NCBI GenBank assembly: GCA_031769625.1
Contig: JAUIMM010000016.1
Location: forward strand, 14,981,001 to 15,045,000
Origin: Taudactylus pleione
Lineage: Eukaryota; Chordata; Amphibia; Anura; Myobatrachidae
Direction of reading: 5' to 3'
DNA length: 64,000 bases
Shown piece after piece: positions 1-11,644 of this stretch (positions within the stretch are counted from its first letter, which is position 1; every line of letters starts with the position of its first letter). The position numbers and the translations under genes were made by a program. Under the pieces are notes generated by a model, which saw only the letters and a list, made by a program, of their open reading frames with translations, was not told where the DNA came from and did no database searches.

Positions 1-3000
1 AACACAGAAAATAATTTTTTTTTTGGTTTGGACTGGAGTGTACTTTGGGGCTTACAGCACCCTTTAATGGTCAAGCCAGCCGGCCCTTTACTTATGACAC
101 AGGCGCACGCTTGGCACTACTTTGTTGATGCACGTGCGGATACTGCGCACACAATTCACAAACACAGAAAATATATATTTTTTTGGTTTGGAGTGTTCTT
201 TGGGGCTTACAGCACCCTTTAACGGTAAAGCCAGCCGGCCCTTTACTTATGACACAGGCGCACGCTTGGCACTACTTTGTTGATGCACGTGCGGCTACTG
301 CGCACACAATTCACAAACACAGAAAATATATATTTTTTTGGTTTGGAGTGTACTTTGGGGGTTACAGCACCCTTTAACGGTCAAGCCAGCCGGCCCTTTA
401 CTTATGACACAGGCACACGCTTGGCACTACTTTGTTGATGCACGTGTGGCTACTGTGCACACAATTCACAAACACAGAAAAAATATTTTGTTATTTGGTT
501 TGGAGTGTACTTTGGGGGTTACAGCACCCTTTAACGGTCAAGCCAGCCGGCCCTTTACTTATGACACAGGCGCACGCTTGGCACTACTTTGTTGATGCAC
601 GTGCGGCTACTGCGCACACAATTCACAAACACAGAAAATAATTTTTTTTTTGGTTTGGACTGGAGTGTACTTTGGGGGTTACAGCACCCTTTAACGGTCA
701 AGCCAGCCGGCCCTTTACTTATGACACAGGCACACGCTTGGCACTACTTTGTTGATGCACGTGCGGCTACTGCGCACATAATTCACAAACACAGAAAATA
801 TATATTTTTTTGGTTTGGACTGGAGTGTACTTTGGGGGTTACAGCACCCTTTAACGGTCAAGCCAGCCGGCCCTTTACTTATGACACAGGCGCACGCTTG
901 GCACTACTTTGTTGATGCACGTGCGGCTACTGCGCACACAATTCACAAACACAGAAAATATATATTTTTTTGGTTTGGACTGGAGTGTACTTTGGGGCTT
1001 ACAGCACCCTTTAACGGTCAAGCCAGCCGGCCCTTTACTTATGACACAGGCGCACGCTTGGCACTACTTTGTTGATGCACGTGCGGCTACTGCGCACATA
1101 ATTCACAAACACAGAAAATATTTTTTTTTTTGGTTTGGACTGGAGTGTACTTTGCGGGTTACAGCACCCTTTAACGGTCAAGCCAGCCGGCCCTTTACTT
1201 ATGACACAGGCGCACGCTTGGCACTACTTTGTTGATGCACGTGCGGCTACTGCGCACATAATTCACAAACACAGAAAATATTTTTTTTTTGGTTTGGACT
1301 GGAGTGTACTTTGGGGGTAACAGCACCCTTTAACGGTCAAGCCAGCCGGCCCTTTACTTATGACACAGGCGCACGCTTGGCACTACTTTGTTGATGCACG
1401 TGCGGCTACTGCGCACACAATTCACAAACACAGAAAATATATATTTTTTTGGTTTGGACTGGAGTGTACTTTGGGGCTTACAGCACCCTTTAACGGTCAA
1501 GCCAGCCGGCCCTTTACTTATGACACAGGCGCACGCTTGGCACTACTTTGTTGATGCACGTGCGGCTACTGCGCACACAATTCACAAACACAGAAAATAT
1601 ATATTTTTTTGGTTTGGAGTGTACTTTGGGGCATACAGCACCCTTTAACGGTCAAGCCAGCCGGCCCTTTACTTATGACACAGGCGCACGCTTGGCACTA
1701 CTTTGTTGATGCACGTGCGGCTACTGCGCACACAATTCACAAACACAGAAAATATATATTTTTTTGGTTTGGAGTGTACTTTGGGGGTTACAGCACCCTT
1801 TAACGGTCAAGCCAGCCGGCCCTTTACTTATGACACAGGCGCACGCTTGGCACTACTTTGTTGATGCACGTGTGGCTACTGTGCACGCAATTCACAAACA
1901 CAGAAAATAATTTTTTTTTTGGTTTGGACTGGAGTGTACTTTGGGGGTTACAGCACCCTTTAACGGTCAAGCCAGCCGGCCCTTTACTTATGACACAGGC
2001 GCACGCTTGGCACTACTTTGTTGATGCACGTGCTGCTACTGCGCACACAATTCAAAAACACAGAAAAAATATTTTGTTATTTGGTTTGGAGTGTACTTTG
2101 GGGGTTACAGCACCCTTTAATGGTCAAGCCAGCCGGCCCTTTACTTATGATACAGGCGCACGCTTGGCACTACTTTGTTGATGCACGTGCGGCTACTGCG
2201 CACACAATTCACAAACACAGAATATATTTTGTTATTTGGTTTGGAGTGTACTTTGGGGGTTACAGCACCCTTTAACGGTCAAGCCAGCCGGCCCTTTACT
2301 TATGACACAGGCGCACGCTTGGCACTACTTTGTTGATGCACGTGCGGCTACTGCGCACACAATTCACAAACACAGAAAATAATTTTTTTTGGGTTTGGAC
2401 TGGAGTGTACTTTGGGGGTTACAGCACCCTTTAACGGTCAAGCCAGCCGGCCCTTTACTTATGACACAGGCGCACGCTTGGCACTACTTTGTTGATGCAC
2501 GTGCGGCTACTGCGCACATAATTCACAAACACAGAAAATATATTTTTTTTTGGTTTGGACTGGAGTGTACTTTGGGGGTAACAGCACCCTTTAACGGTCA
2601 AGCCAGCCGGCCCTTTACTTATGACACAGGCGCACGCTTGGCACTACTTTGTTGATGCACGTGCGGATACTGCGCACACAATTCACAAACACAGAAAATA
2701 TATATTTTTTTGGTTTGGAGTGTACTTTGGGGCTTACAGCACCCTTTAACAGTCAAGCCAGCCGGCCCTTTACTTATGACACAGGCGCACGCTTGGCACT
2801 ACTTTGTTGATGCACGTGCGGCTACTGCGCACACAATTCACAAACACAGAAAATATATATTATTTTGGTTTGGAGTGTACTTTGGGGGTTACAGCACCCT
2901 TTAACGGTCAAGCCAGCCGGCCCTTTACTTATGACACAGGCGCACGCTTGGCACTACTTTGTTGATGCACGTGCGGCTACTGTGCACACAATTCACAAAC

Positions 3001-5700
3001 ACAGAAAATTATAATTTTTTTGGTTTGGACTGGAGTGTACTTTGGGGCTTACAGCACCCTTTAACGGTCAAGCCAGCCGGCCCTTTACTTATGACACAGG
3101 CGCACGCTTGGCACTACTTTGTTGATGCACGTGTGGCTACTGTGCACACAATTCACAAACACAGAAAATAATTTTTTTTTTGGTTTGGACTGGAGTGTAC
3201 TTTGGGGGTTACAGCACCCTTTAACGGTCAAGCCAGCCGGCCCTTTACTTATGACACAGGCGCACGCTTGGCACTACTTTGTTGATGCACGTGTGGCTAC
3301 TGTGCACACAATTCACAAACACAGAAAATAATTTTTTTTTTGGTTTGGACTGGAGAGTACTTTGGGTGTTACAGCACCCTTTAACGGTCAAGCCAGCCGG
3401 CCCTTTACTTATGACACAGGCGCACGCTTGGCACTACTTTGTTGATGCACGTGCGGCTACTGCGCACACAATTCACAAACACAGAAAATAATTTTTTTTT
3501 TGGTTTGGACTGGAGTGTACTTTGGGGGTTACAGCACCCTTTAACGGTCAAGCCAGCCGGCCCTTTACTTATGACACAGGCGCACGCTTGGCACTACTTT
3601 GTTGATGCACGTGCGGCTACTGCGCACACAATTCACAAACACAGAACATAATTTTTTTTGGGTTTGGACTGGAGTGTACTTTGGGGGTTACAGCACCCTT
3701 TAACGGTCAAGCCAGCCGGCCCTTTACTTATGACACAGGCGCACGCTTGGCACTACTTTGTTGATGCACGTGCGGCTACTGCGCACATAATTCACAAACA
3801 CAGAAAATATTTTTTTTTTTGGTTTGGACTGGAGTGTACTTTGGGGGTAACAGCACCCTTTAACGGTCAAGCCAGCCGGCCCTTTACTTATGACACAGGC
3901 GCACGCTTGGCACTACTTTGTTGATGCACGTGCGGATACTGCGCACACAATTCACAAACACAGAAAATATATATTTTTTTGGTTTGGAGTGTACTTTGGG
4001 GCTTACAGCACCCTTTAACAGTCAAGCCAGCCGGCCCTTTACTTATGACACAGGCGCACGCTTGGCACTACTTTGTTGATGCACGTGCGGCTACTGCGCA
4101 CACAATTCACAAACACAGAAAATATATATTATTTTGGTTTGGAGTGTACTTTGGGGGTTACAGCACCCTTTAACGGTCAAGCCAGCCGGCCCTTTACTTA
4201 TGACACAGGCGCACGCTTCGCACTACTTTGTTGATGCACGTGCGGCTACTGCGCACACAATTCACAAACACAGAAAATAATTATTTTTTTGGTTTGGAGT
4301 GTACTTTGGGGGTAACAGCACCCTTTAACGGTCAAGCCAGCCGGCCCTTTACTTATGACACAGGCGCACGCTTGGCACTACTTTGTTGATGCACGTGCGG
4401 CTACTGCGCACACAATTCACAAACACAGAAAAAATATTTTGTTATTTGGTTTGGAGTGTACTTTGGGGGTTACAGCACCCTTTAACGGTCAAGCCAGCCG
4501 GCCCTTTACTTATGACACAGGCGCACGCTTGGCACTACTTTGTTGATGCACGTGCGGCTACTGCGCACTCAATTCACAAACACAGAAAATATTTTGTTAT
4601 TTGGTTTGGAGTGTACTTTGGGGGTTACAGCACCCTTTAACGGTCAAGCCAGCCGGCCCTTTACTTATGACAAGGCGCACGCTTGGCACTACTTTGTTGA
4701 TGCACGTGCGGCTACTGCGCACACAATTCACAAACACAGAATATATTTTGTTATTTGGTTTGGAGTGTACTTTGGGGGTTACAGCACCCTTTAACGGTCA
4801 AGCCAGCCGGCCCTTTACTTATGACACAGGCGCACGCTTGGCACTACTTTGTTGATGCACGTGCGGCTACTGCGCACACAATTCACAAACACAGAAAATA
4901 ATTTTTTTTTTGGTTTGGACTGGAGTGTACTTTGGGGGTTACAGCACCCTTTAACGGTCAAGCCAGCCGGCCCTTTACTTATGACACAGGCGCATGCTTG
5001 GCACTACTTTGTTGATGCACGTGCGGCTACTGCGCACATAATTCACAAACACAGAAAATATTTTTTTTTTTGGTTTGGACTGGAGTGTACTTTGGGGGTA
5101 ACAGCACCCTTTAACGGTCAAGCCAGCCGGCCCTTTACTTATGACACAGGCGCACGCTTGGCACTACTTTGTTGATGCACGTGCGGCTACTGCTCACACA
5201 ATTCACAAACACAGAAAATATATATTATTTTGGTTTGGACTGGAGTGTACTTTGGGGGTTACAGCACCCTTTAACGGTCAAGCCAGCCGGCCCTTTACTT
5301 ATGACACAGGCGCACGCTTGGCACTACTTTGTTGATGCACGTGCGGCTACTGCGCACACAATTCACAAACACAGAAAATAATTTTTTTTTTGGTTTGGAC
5401 TGGAGTGTACTTTGGGGGTTACAGCACCCTTTAACGGTCAAGCCAGCCGGCCCTTTACTTATGACACAGGCGCACGCTTGGCACTACTTTGTTGATGCAC
5501 GTGTGGCTACTGCGCACACAATTCACAAACACAGAAAATAATTTTATTTTTGGTTTGGACTGGAGTGTACTTTGGGGGTTACAGCACCCTTTAACGGTCA
5601 AGCCAGCCGGCCCTTTACTTATGACACAGGCGCACGCTTGGCACTACTTTGTTGATGCACGTGCGGCTACTGCGCACACAATTCACAAACACACAAAAAA
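1..5700. repeat. Satellite array, ~36 tandem monomers of 154-160 bp
   Basis: A conserved 10-bp core (CCAGCCGGCC) recurs at 76, 231, 386, 543, 703, 863 and so on to 5603, 36 times in all. Spacings are mostly 155 or 160 bp, with some 154, 157 and 159. The two main length classes differ by five bases: monomers read either TTTGGACTGGAGTG or TTTGGAGTG at the same place, as slippage between two short TGGA repeats would produce. Each monomer also has an A/T-rich tract with a run of about 8-10 T and a CACGTG palindrome. Divergence between monomers is a few percent, so the array is young or homogenised. It runs off the left edge, so its full length is unknown. The overlapping open frames of 60-108 codons in it are by-products of the repeat. 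Confidence 0.97.
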
Positions 5701-6121
5701 ATTTAATTTTTTAGCACTTGGGGGGAGCACCCCTGATGGACAGAGCACCCCCTGGACAACAGCAGCACAGCACAACACAGCCAGCCCCTATGGACTTTGA
5801 AGTAGTGGACACCAGCAGCACAGCGCAGCACAGCACAGCACAGCACAACACTACTCTGCACTACACTACACTACACAGCCCAGCCAGCCCTAACTCCCAC
5901 CCTCCCTCTTCACTGTCCACAGCCGAGTGAGAAAATGGCGCCGACGCGGGTACTTTATATAGGTTCCAAAACCCGCAAGACTCGGAAGGCGGGATGATGA
6001 CGTTTTGCCTCGATTTCAGATCCGAGTCAGGCGGGAAAAGTCGAGCCTGACTCGGATCTGCCTCGGATCGGGGGGGCTCGGAGGGGTTCGGATTTCAGAA
6101 ATCCGAACCCGCTCACCCCTA
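5701..6121 (-). mobile_element. Probable hAT-like transposon terminus next to the satellite
   Basis: Past the last monomer the sequence becomes CAGCA-rich (5755-5885), then GC-rich with two strong hairpins, and stops at 6121. Read on the minus strand, the end begins TAGGGGTGAGCGGGTTCGG, which resembles hAT-superfamily terminal inverted repeats. A TATA-like TATATAAAG lies at 5951-5959 (minus strand), followed by a GCGCCATTTT stretch, as expected for an element's own promoter. The other end would lie left of position 1, so neither the second terminus nor an 8-bp TSD can be checked. The assignment to hAT is inference. Confidence 0.45.
6017..6060. repeat. Perfect 16-bp inverted repeat (hairpin)
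   Basis: CAGATCCGAGTCAGGC at 6017-6032 is exactly complementary to 6045-6060, around a 12-base loop. A second hairpin with 12-bp arms and a CAG loop lies at 84-110 of the same kilobase (6084-6110). Both are subterminal to the putative transposon end at 6121. Subterminal hairpins are common in hAT elements and can serve as transposase binding sites. Confidence 0.85.
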
Positions 6122-6282
6122 ATAATTAGCTTCCTGTATACCAGTGTAACCTATTGCTCTCAATCTATTTTTGTACTAGAAATTCCATCTTTCCCTTTCC
6201 AGGTCATGCTGTTCTCTGTAATTCCATAAAACTGAAGAGCCACAGGAAATTACAAAAGCAAAGTGTCATAGACTGATGGACA

Positions 6283-6639
6283 CAGGGGCATATCTATAAT
6301 GGGTGCAGGGTGTGCGGGGCACACGGGCCCCTGGGGTCAAGGGGTCCTACACCGCACACCCTGCACCCATACTTATTAATACTTACCTCTCCGAAGTCCC
6401 ACATCGACTGGAGAGGCGCTACACAGAACGCCTGGAAAATGGCCGCAGCGGCCACTTTCCTGGCGTTCTGTACAGACGCAGTAGGGAAAATGACTGCCGC
6501 ACCATTTTCCGGTGTCCTGCGCATGACTAGTGCCCGGAGTCTACTTAACCTGTCAGTACGCCGTAGCCGCTGGAAAGAGAGAAGGGGGCCCCCGGATGGT
6601 GAGTGAACACGGGCCCCCTCCTCTCTAAGTATGCTCCTG
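6283..6639. mobile_element. Non-autonomous hAT element, 357 bp, with perfect 8-bp TSD
   Basis: The element starts CAGGGGCATATCTA and ends with the complement of CAGGAGCATACTTA. It is flanked by an exact 8-bp direct repeat, GATGGACA, at 6275-6282 and 6640-6647. Imperfect ends plus an 8-bp TSD are diagnostic of hAT. The interior is GC-rich and has its own inverted pairs (GGGTGCAGGGTGTGCGG against a complementary stretch near 6355). Long open frames on both strands here are chance readings of GC-rich DNA. Confidence 0.88.
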
Positions 6640-6647
6640 GATGGACA

Positions 6648-8450
6648 CTCACCTTGTAGTATGTACATGGCTCTCTCTGCTTCACCTCGGTAACTCCTCC
6701 AGAGTAGCTCTGGGGAACAGAGTAAACCTATGTGGGAAGAGTGCATTGCTATACCAAATAAATATGCAATGTCTGGGCCATAACTGAGGGTGTGCAAGTG
6801 GTATCACCATCCTGGAGGTGGCACCGCCGTTCCCCCACGGCACTTGCTTGTGGCTTGCAAGTTGCCTGAAAACAGCACCTTGCAGCCACTAGAGTCTTTA
6901 GGACTCTCCAAACTGCTCTTCCTAGTCCCCTCAGCATGACATCACATGCTCCGGGACAGGGCCAGCACAGGGTGGTAAATCGTCCTGTTAAGGCGCTATG
7001 CTATGTAATCACAAGTCTGATATATTAGGGTCTTTTACTAAAAAAGACATATCACTAAAATCACATATTAAACAAATATTCATTTATTTGTATTTTTAAA
7101 TCAAGATCATTTTAATAGATTTTGTCTAAACTAGCATTACCAAAATGGCCAGGGATTTGTATGAATAATAGATAAACATATCACTGGGGTACCTCAGTGA
7201 TACTCAGCTTCTCCAAGCTGGCACAGCTGTTCACTGGGATGGATCAGGAAGAAAGACGCTCGGTTGCTCACGTATGCTCAGTATGCAGGTCGGAGGTCGC
7301 ACCTCTGGAGTCTCCAGGTCCTAGTGCCGGGGAGCTATGTAGTAAAGAGGCAGCGCAAATGCTCCTCTAACAAGGATGAGGTAAAGTGTAAAAGGGCAGA
7401 AGTGAACGAAGAAGGGGATGGCGGGTAAGGGGAACAGTGGATGGTGAGGGGAAGAGAGGTAATGGTATTGGTGTTTGAAAATGGAAGAGTTAGGAGTGGG
7501 GATAAGTAAGAAGAATGTAAGGCAAACTGGGGAGAAAAGAAGTCAGCATGTGATGATACACCTGGAGGAGGGGGGTAAAGCAGAGGTCAGGGGGTTTAGC
7601 ATGTGGGTAAGAAGAGCATGCACCCCCATATGGCAAGAGGCAGCATGCCGATGTACACAGGAGAGGGGCCACCTCCGTAATGTCCCATCATTTCAGCGCT
7701 GTCCCTTCACTGGGGACAATCCTGGCTAAAATCACTACATTTAAAGATATGAAAAACATGTGCATTTCACCCTTCTCCACCAGAGCACTCGCTCTGCTCA
7801 AGCTACAACGCTGTTACTTTCTATGTGTATATTGCTTTAGCAAACTGGAAACAGATCAAGAGGTTTTGTGTCTTGAACAGTGCATTATTTTTTTGTTGCG
7901 GTGCTCAACTGTACTGCGTACAGGAACCTTTTTTTTCTGGAAATCTGGAAACAGGAAGTTCTTTTGTCAATGCTAGTATATTTTAACACTCTTTACTAGA
8001 AGCTGTATCACCAGACTACTGGAACACTGACCTAATGTAAACAGCATGCCTCCTGAGCAGCCCTTCAGCCTCCATCTCTCTGCTCCGGCTGCTGCTGGAA
8101 TCTAGTGTGTCTGGAAGAGGTGGCTGCCAGCGATCACTGCCTGGGAAGCCCTTACTGGAGCCGGGTGGGTTGGGACCCTTGTGCGGAGCGGCTCGGTAGG
8201 TGGGAGGAGACTGGTCTTGTTGTGCCACTGTTAGTGAGAGCTGTGAGAGATGGGGTGAAGCTTCCCTCCAGCTCTCTACATGATCTGCACCCCAGGTCTG
8301 GCTCCCGATCAGCGCTGTCTCAAGGCAAACCCCCCACAGTGAGGCAAATGTGACAGCTGCCTCCCCAGGTCCTTTTCCTCTCCAGTATAATTGGCTGTGG
8401 CACGACCTGCCCTGCACTTCAGCCAGGCAGTTTCTGACCATCAGGGGAGG
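6648..8450. other. Intergenic DNA, no gene recognised
   Basis: A/T-rich to mixed composition. Short open frames (for example 7475-7729 on + and 8016-8441 on -) have no recognisable domain and no splice context. I see no clear repeat structure except that the part after about 8016 may belong to the repeat ending with the palindrome at 8510-8603. Confidence 0.5.
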
Positions 8451-8509
8451 CTGAGCTCATCGCTTCTAATTTCTCCTTGTATGTGCAGCGGAGAACTGCA
8501 AGCACAGCA

Positions 8510-8603
8510 AGTTTTGACTATAAAAATTATTAGAATAATACAAAGAAGATATAGTTATAAATATCTTCTTTGTATTATTCTAATTATTTTTATAGTCAAA
8601 ACT
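8510..8603. repeat. Near-perfect 94-bp A/T-rich palindrome
   Basis: The arms 8510-8551 and 8562-8603 are complementary at 41 of 42 positions around a 10-base loop. The arms begin and end AGTTTTGACTATAAAAA and its complement. A diverged copy of the same module, including the downstream GAGTATGACAGG segment, occurs at about 37190-37300. The palindrome is therefore part of a dispersed repeat, not a one-off. Confidence 0.92.
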
Positions 8604-9308
8604 CTGGAGTATGACAGGTGAGGCTCTGCCTCTCCTGGTTGTACGTCATTGGTCTGGCTGTGTGTACAGACTACCTCTCGTACATTGCAGGGACCGTCGA
8701 CACTGACATCACAACTGAGCGGGCAAATTTAAATGCCCACCCAGATGTGATGTCAGGCCAGACTTATCGAGTGGTCAATTGTTAAGTGTGTATAGTTTAC
8801 AAATCGGCTGCTCGGACACCAGATCAATCTGGTATCCGATCCATCGTAATGAGTACGCAGCGGCTGTCCTAAAATATGCAAAAGCACAGGAGGCATGTTA
8901 AGTAATGATGCTCACTGCCGGCTACTCTGATCCAAGGCTGCATCCAAAGATGCACCATCAGATCAACTGCGTGATCATCGAACATCTGAGAAACCCTCAG
9001 GTTATTCAGGATGTCCTACAAAATTATGCCGCCAGGACTAGTGAAGCTAAGTCACTAGCTTCAGTACGCCCAGAAAATTAGGCCGACGTGCCCACGTTTT
9101 CTGCAATGCTCCCTATCGCCGCTCCCAAACGCCATCAGCAGGTCAATCATGCTGCAGTCTTTGGAGCATTGTGACGATATCGCAGTACCAAGTGTGCATA
9201 TGTGCAGTGCGGCTCCTGTGCCTGGGAAGATAAAAAATTGGAGATTTACATAAATATCGAATTTACCGAAATCTCTGAATCAGGCCCTTTTGTTAACCTA
9301 TAACACAG
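8604..9308. other. Intergenic DNA with a MITE-like right end near 9287
   Basis: Mostly unassigned. CTGAATCAGGCCC at about 9276-9288 matches the terminal motif of the GGGCCTGATTCAG MITE family found elsewhere in the window. I could not locate its partner end, so this is probably a truncated or diverged copy. Confidence 0.4.
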
Positions 9309-9722
9309 TAATACCCCTTTTACACCAGAGCAAAAACCTGGATTTTTGCTGGGTCTACCTGGGTCACAGCTCAGTGTAAAAGGGTCCCTGAAAAATACCC
9401 GGGTCAAGTGACCCAGCAATCCAACCCAGGTAGCTACCAGGGTTGGACCCAGGATGGACCCGGGTAATGGTGCAGTGTAAACGGTGCAACCTGGGTTATC
9501 CGACCTGGGTCATGCCTAAAATTAGCTGGTTGGTGGTTATGGAGCAGTCACCTCCCACTTTTTTTGACCTCACAGGTTTAGCAGGGCAGACCTGAGTTCA
9601 GTGTGCACAGGGCTGACCTGGGAGTAACCCAGATCGAAGGTGCAGTATAAATGGAGTCTGACCTGGGTTGGAACCATGTCCAAAAACCCAGGTCGGACCC
9701 GGGTTTTTGGTGGAAAAGAGAT
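9309..9722. mobile_element. MITE-like repeat, TAATACCCC family, copy 1
   Basis: Begins TAATACCCCTTTTACACC and is filled with short palindromic words (ACCCGGGT, CCTGGGTC, AACCCAGG). It ends near 9722 in a diverged inverted copy of the start (GGTGGAAAAGAG). The same words and the same start occur in the 37371-38132 element, so this is a dispersed family. The superfamily is unclear. Confidence 0.6.
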
Positions 9723-9988
9723 ATAAGAGAGTTTGGCATGACATTACAATCCAGAGGAACATTGGCCAACCTGTTTTATTTTTCCAGTAAGCTGGATCAA
9801 ATCCTATTGCTTTGACTGCTTAGAATGTGGCCAGAAACTTTACAATGGCTGGTCACATCAAATGGGCCATCCAAAATCTTACCATTTTACACTTTAACTA
9901 TACAATATGTTGATATCTTTTTAAATAAAACTGTGAACACAAGAATCCTACCAATTTCTATGCTAATGTCTTTTGTACTCAGGACGAT

Positions 9989-10434
9989 GGGCCTGATTCG
10001 GGGCTTGACGTTTGTGTACACAAGTTGAGTCTTTGGATGCAGCTGCTGTGCAAAAATATGCTGATGCCGCAGGGGGCGTCTGGAGTCAAAAGATACCTCC
10101 AACCAGCATCTCAGATTCCATGCCTGTGCCCATTCAGATTGGATCAAAATCGTGACCCTCTGAGTACACCTAAGCTTAGTCGGAATGCTTATGAGGTCAG
10201 TATATCTCTGTCGGAAGACGCAGTTACTGGCCTCCGCACTCCCAGAGAACAGGCCAACAAGCCTGTTTTCTGGAATTGCAGGCAGTGCAGCTCTGTCCCC
10301 ACCCCCAAACGGCTGCATGTGCCGACTGCAGTCAGTGATCAGCACTAACAGACAGACACTGTGCATGCGCCGATCATTAAACATTGGAGTTGTGCGTAAA
10401 TTATCGGGTATATGTACAACTCCGAATCAGGCCC
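9989..10434. mobile_element. PIF/Harbinger-like MITE (GGGCCTGATTC family)
   Basis: Begins GGGCCTGATTCGGGG and ends with the complement, CCGAATCAGGCCC. Other copies of this family carry a 3-bp TSD (TAA or TTA). Here the flanks are GAT and AAT, so the TSD is not preserved. The short open frames inside are repeat translations. Confidence 0.75.
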
Positions 10435-10556
10435 AATGTTCCCCTAGTGTTTGAGTATTATTCAATTTAATCTAGGATAAGCAATTCATTTGATGGCACC
10501 TACACTTCTTAACAAATTCTGCTGTGCAGCGAAATAACCATTAGTCTACATCAACA

Positions 10557-10902
10557 TTAAAAACACATATATGTTTACACTACAAAAACAATATCTTAAA
10601 AAATCTTCCTAATTAGCTCCAGTATTAGTGATTTAATTTTGATTATGGTGGAATTAATTTAGATATAGTGCATTATAGTGGTCATTCACTTAAATTATAT
10701 GTTAAACATTTTGCAGTAGTGCATAGAAATGAGAGAAGTGGACCTTAACCAAAACTGATATAATAATATTATTTATATTTCATCATGCATGTTATTTTAA
10801 AAGGAGTCTAATGTTATATACACAGATTATCCATAACGCATAATAATTTAACTTAAAAGTAGAGATGAAGGAACCAATCCCAGATCAATCAGTCAAAATG
10901 AT
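10557..10902 (+). repeat. Left arm of a 3.7-kb-spanning inverted repeat
   Basis: These 346 bp, starting TTAAAAACACATATATG, reappear as the reverse complement at 13976-14314. By eye the two differ at one substitution and one 7-bp indel. Nothing in the arm looks coding. The flanks of this copy are not recognisably repetitive, so this may be the donor of the right-hand copy. Confidence 0.95.
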
Positions 10903-11190
10903 TTCAGGAATGTTCGTGAGGGTAGAAAAACGATTTTAGATATATATTTCTGCAGATTAAAATCATCATACATTTTCTATTCTCATTTTAAACTGCTAGA
11001 GTTTTCTGCTCTGTGTTTTTCAATCCACTTTAGTGGATTTCTGTTTAAGGTTCAGTTATGCAAAATCCATGCTAGAACAAGTAGATTTTTCAGGTTTTCC
11101 ATTTATGCAAATGGCCAGGCTTTTGGAAGTTATTATGGTTTGGTTTATTACTTTGTGGATTATAGAGGTAAAAGAAACATTAACTATCTA
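10903..11190. other. A/T-rich intergenic DNA, nothing recognised
   Basis: Low-GC unique-looking sequence with no open frame of note and no repeat that I could match within the window. Confidence 0.5.
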
Positions 11191-11271
11191 AAGCTGGGTA
11201 CACACCTTTGGGATCCCACCGGCTTATCAGGTTAAACACTCCTGATCAGCCGAGCAGTGTGTACCCAGCTT
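11191..11271. mobile_element. 81-bp palindromic MITE, GCTGGGTACACAC family
   Basis: Perfect 15-bp terminal inverted repeats: AAGCTGGGTACACAC at 11191-11205 and its complement at 11257-11271. The same terminus recurs near 19670, 28306, 38742 and 61716. This is the shortest copy, close to a bare pair of ends. A related diverged hairpin (GTACACACTAG / CAGTGTGTAC) follows at 11288-11321. Confidence 0.85.
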
Positions 11272-11644
11272 GACCACTTGCGAGCCATGTACACACTAGA
11301 AATAGCTCAGTGTGTACAGGCTTTAAGCCATATATTGATTATGCCTAATCAATCAGTTTATTACAACATAAAAAACCCAGTAAACTATAAATAAAATTGC
11401 AGATGGTAACATTCGCTTATATATAAACAAAGGTAGAAATCCACTGCACTCACCACTCCTAGATTTGGGATGCAAACCTGCACTCACAATTCCCAGGCCT
11501 GGGGTTCAAAGTGGCTTGTGACCACATTGCTTAAACAAATAAAAACACAAAATGCGGCACTTGCCATCATAAAATCACACACCATAATACATAAATAATG
11601 GGGCTTTGGTTTATGGATTGATCAATGCATTTAAGCCTGCAGCC

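Noticed and set aside
28..5800. Dozens of overlapping open frames of 60-108 codons with nearly the same protein
   Set aside because: They are translations of the satellite monomer in successive frames. Monomer lengths are not multiples of three, so no continuous reading frame exists.
6294..6797. 167-codon minus-strand open frame
   Set aside because: It overlaps the hAT element at 6283-6639 and runs past its boundary. No domain or splice context.
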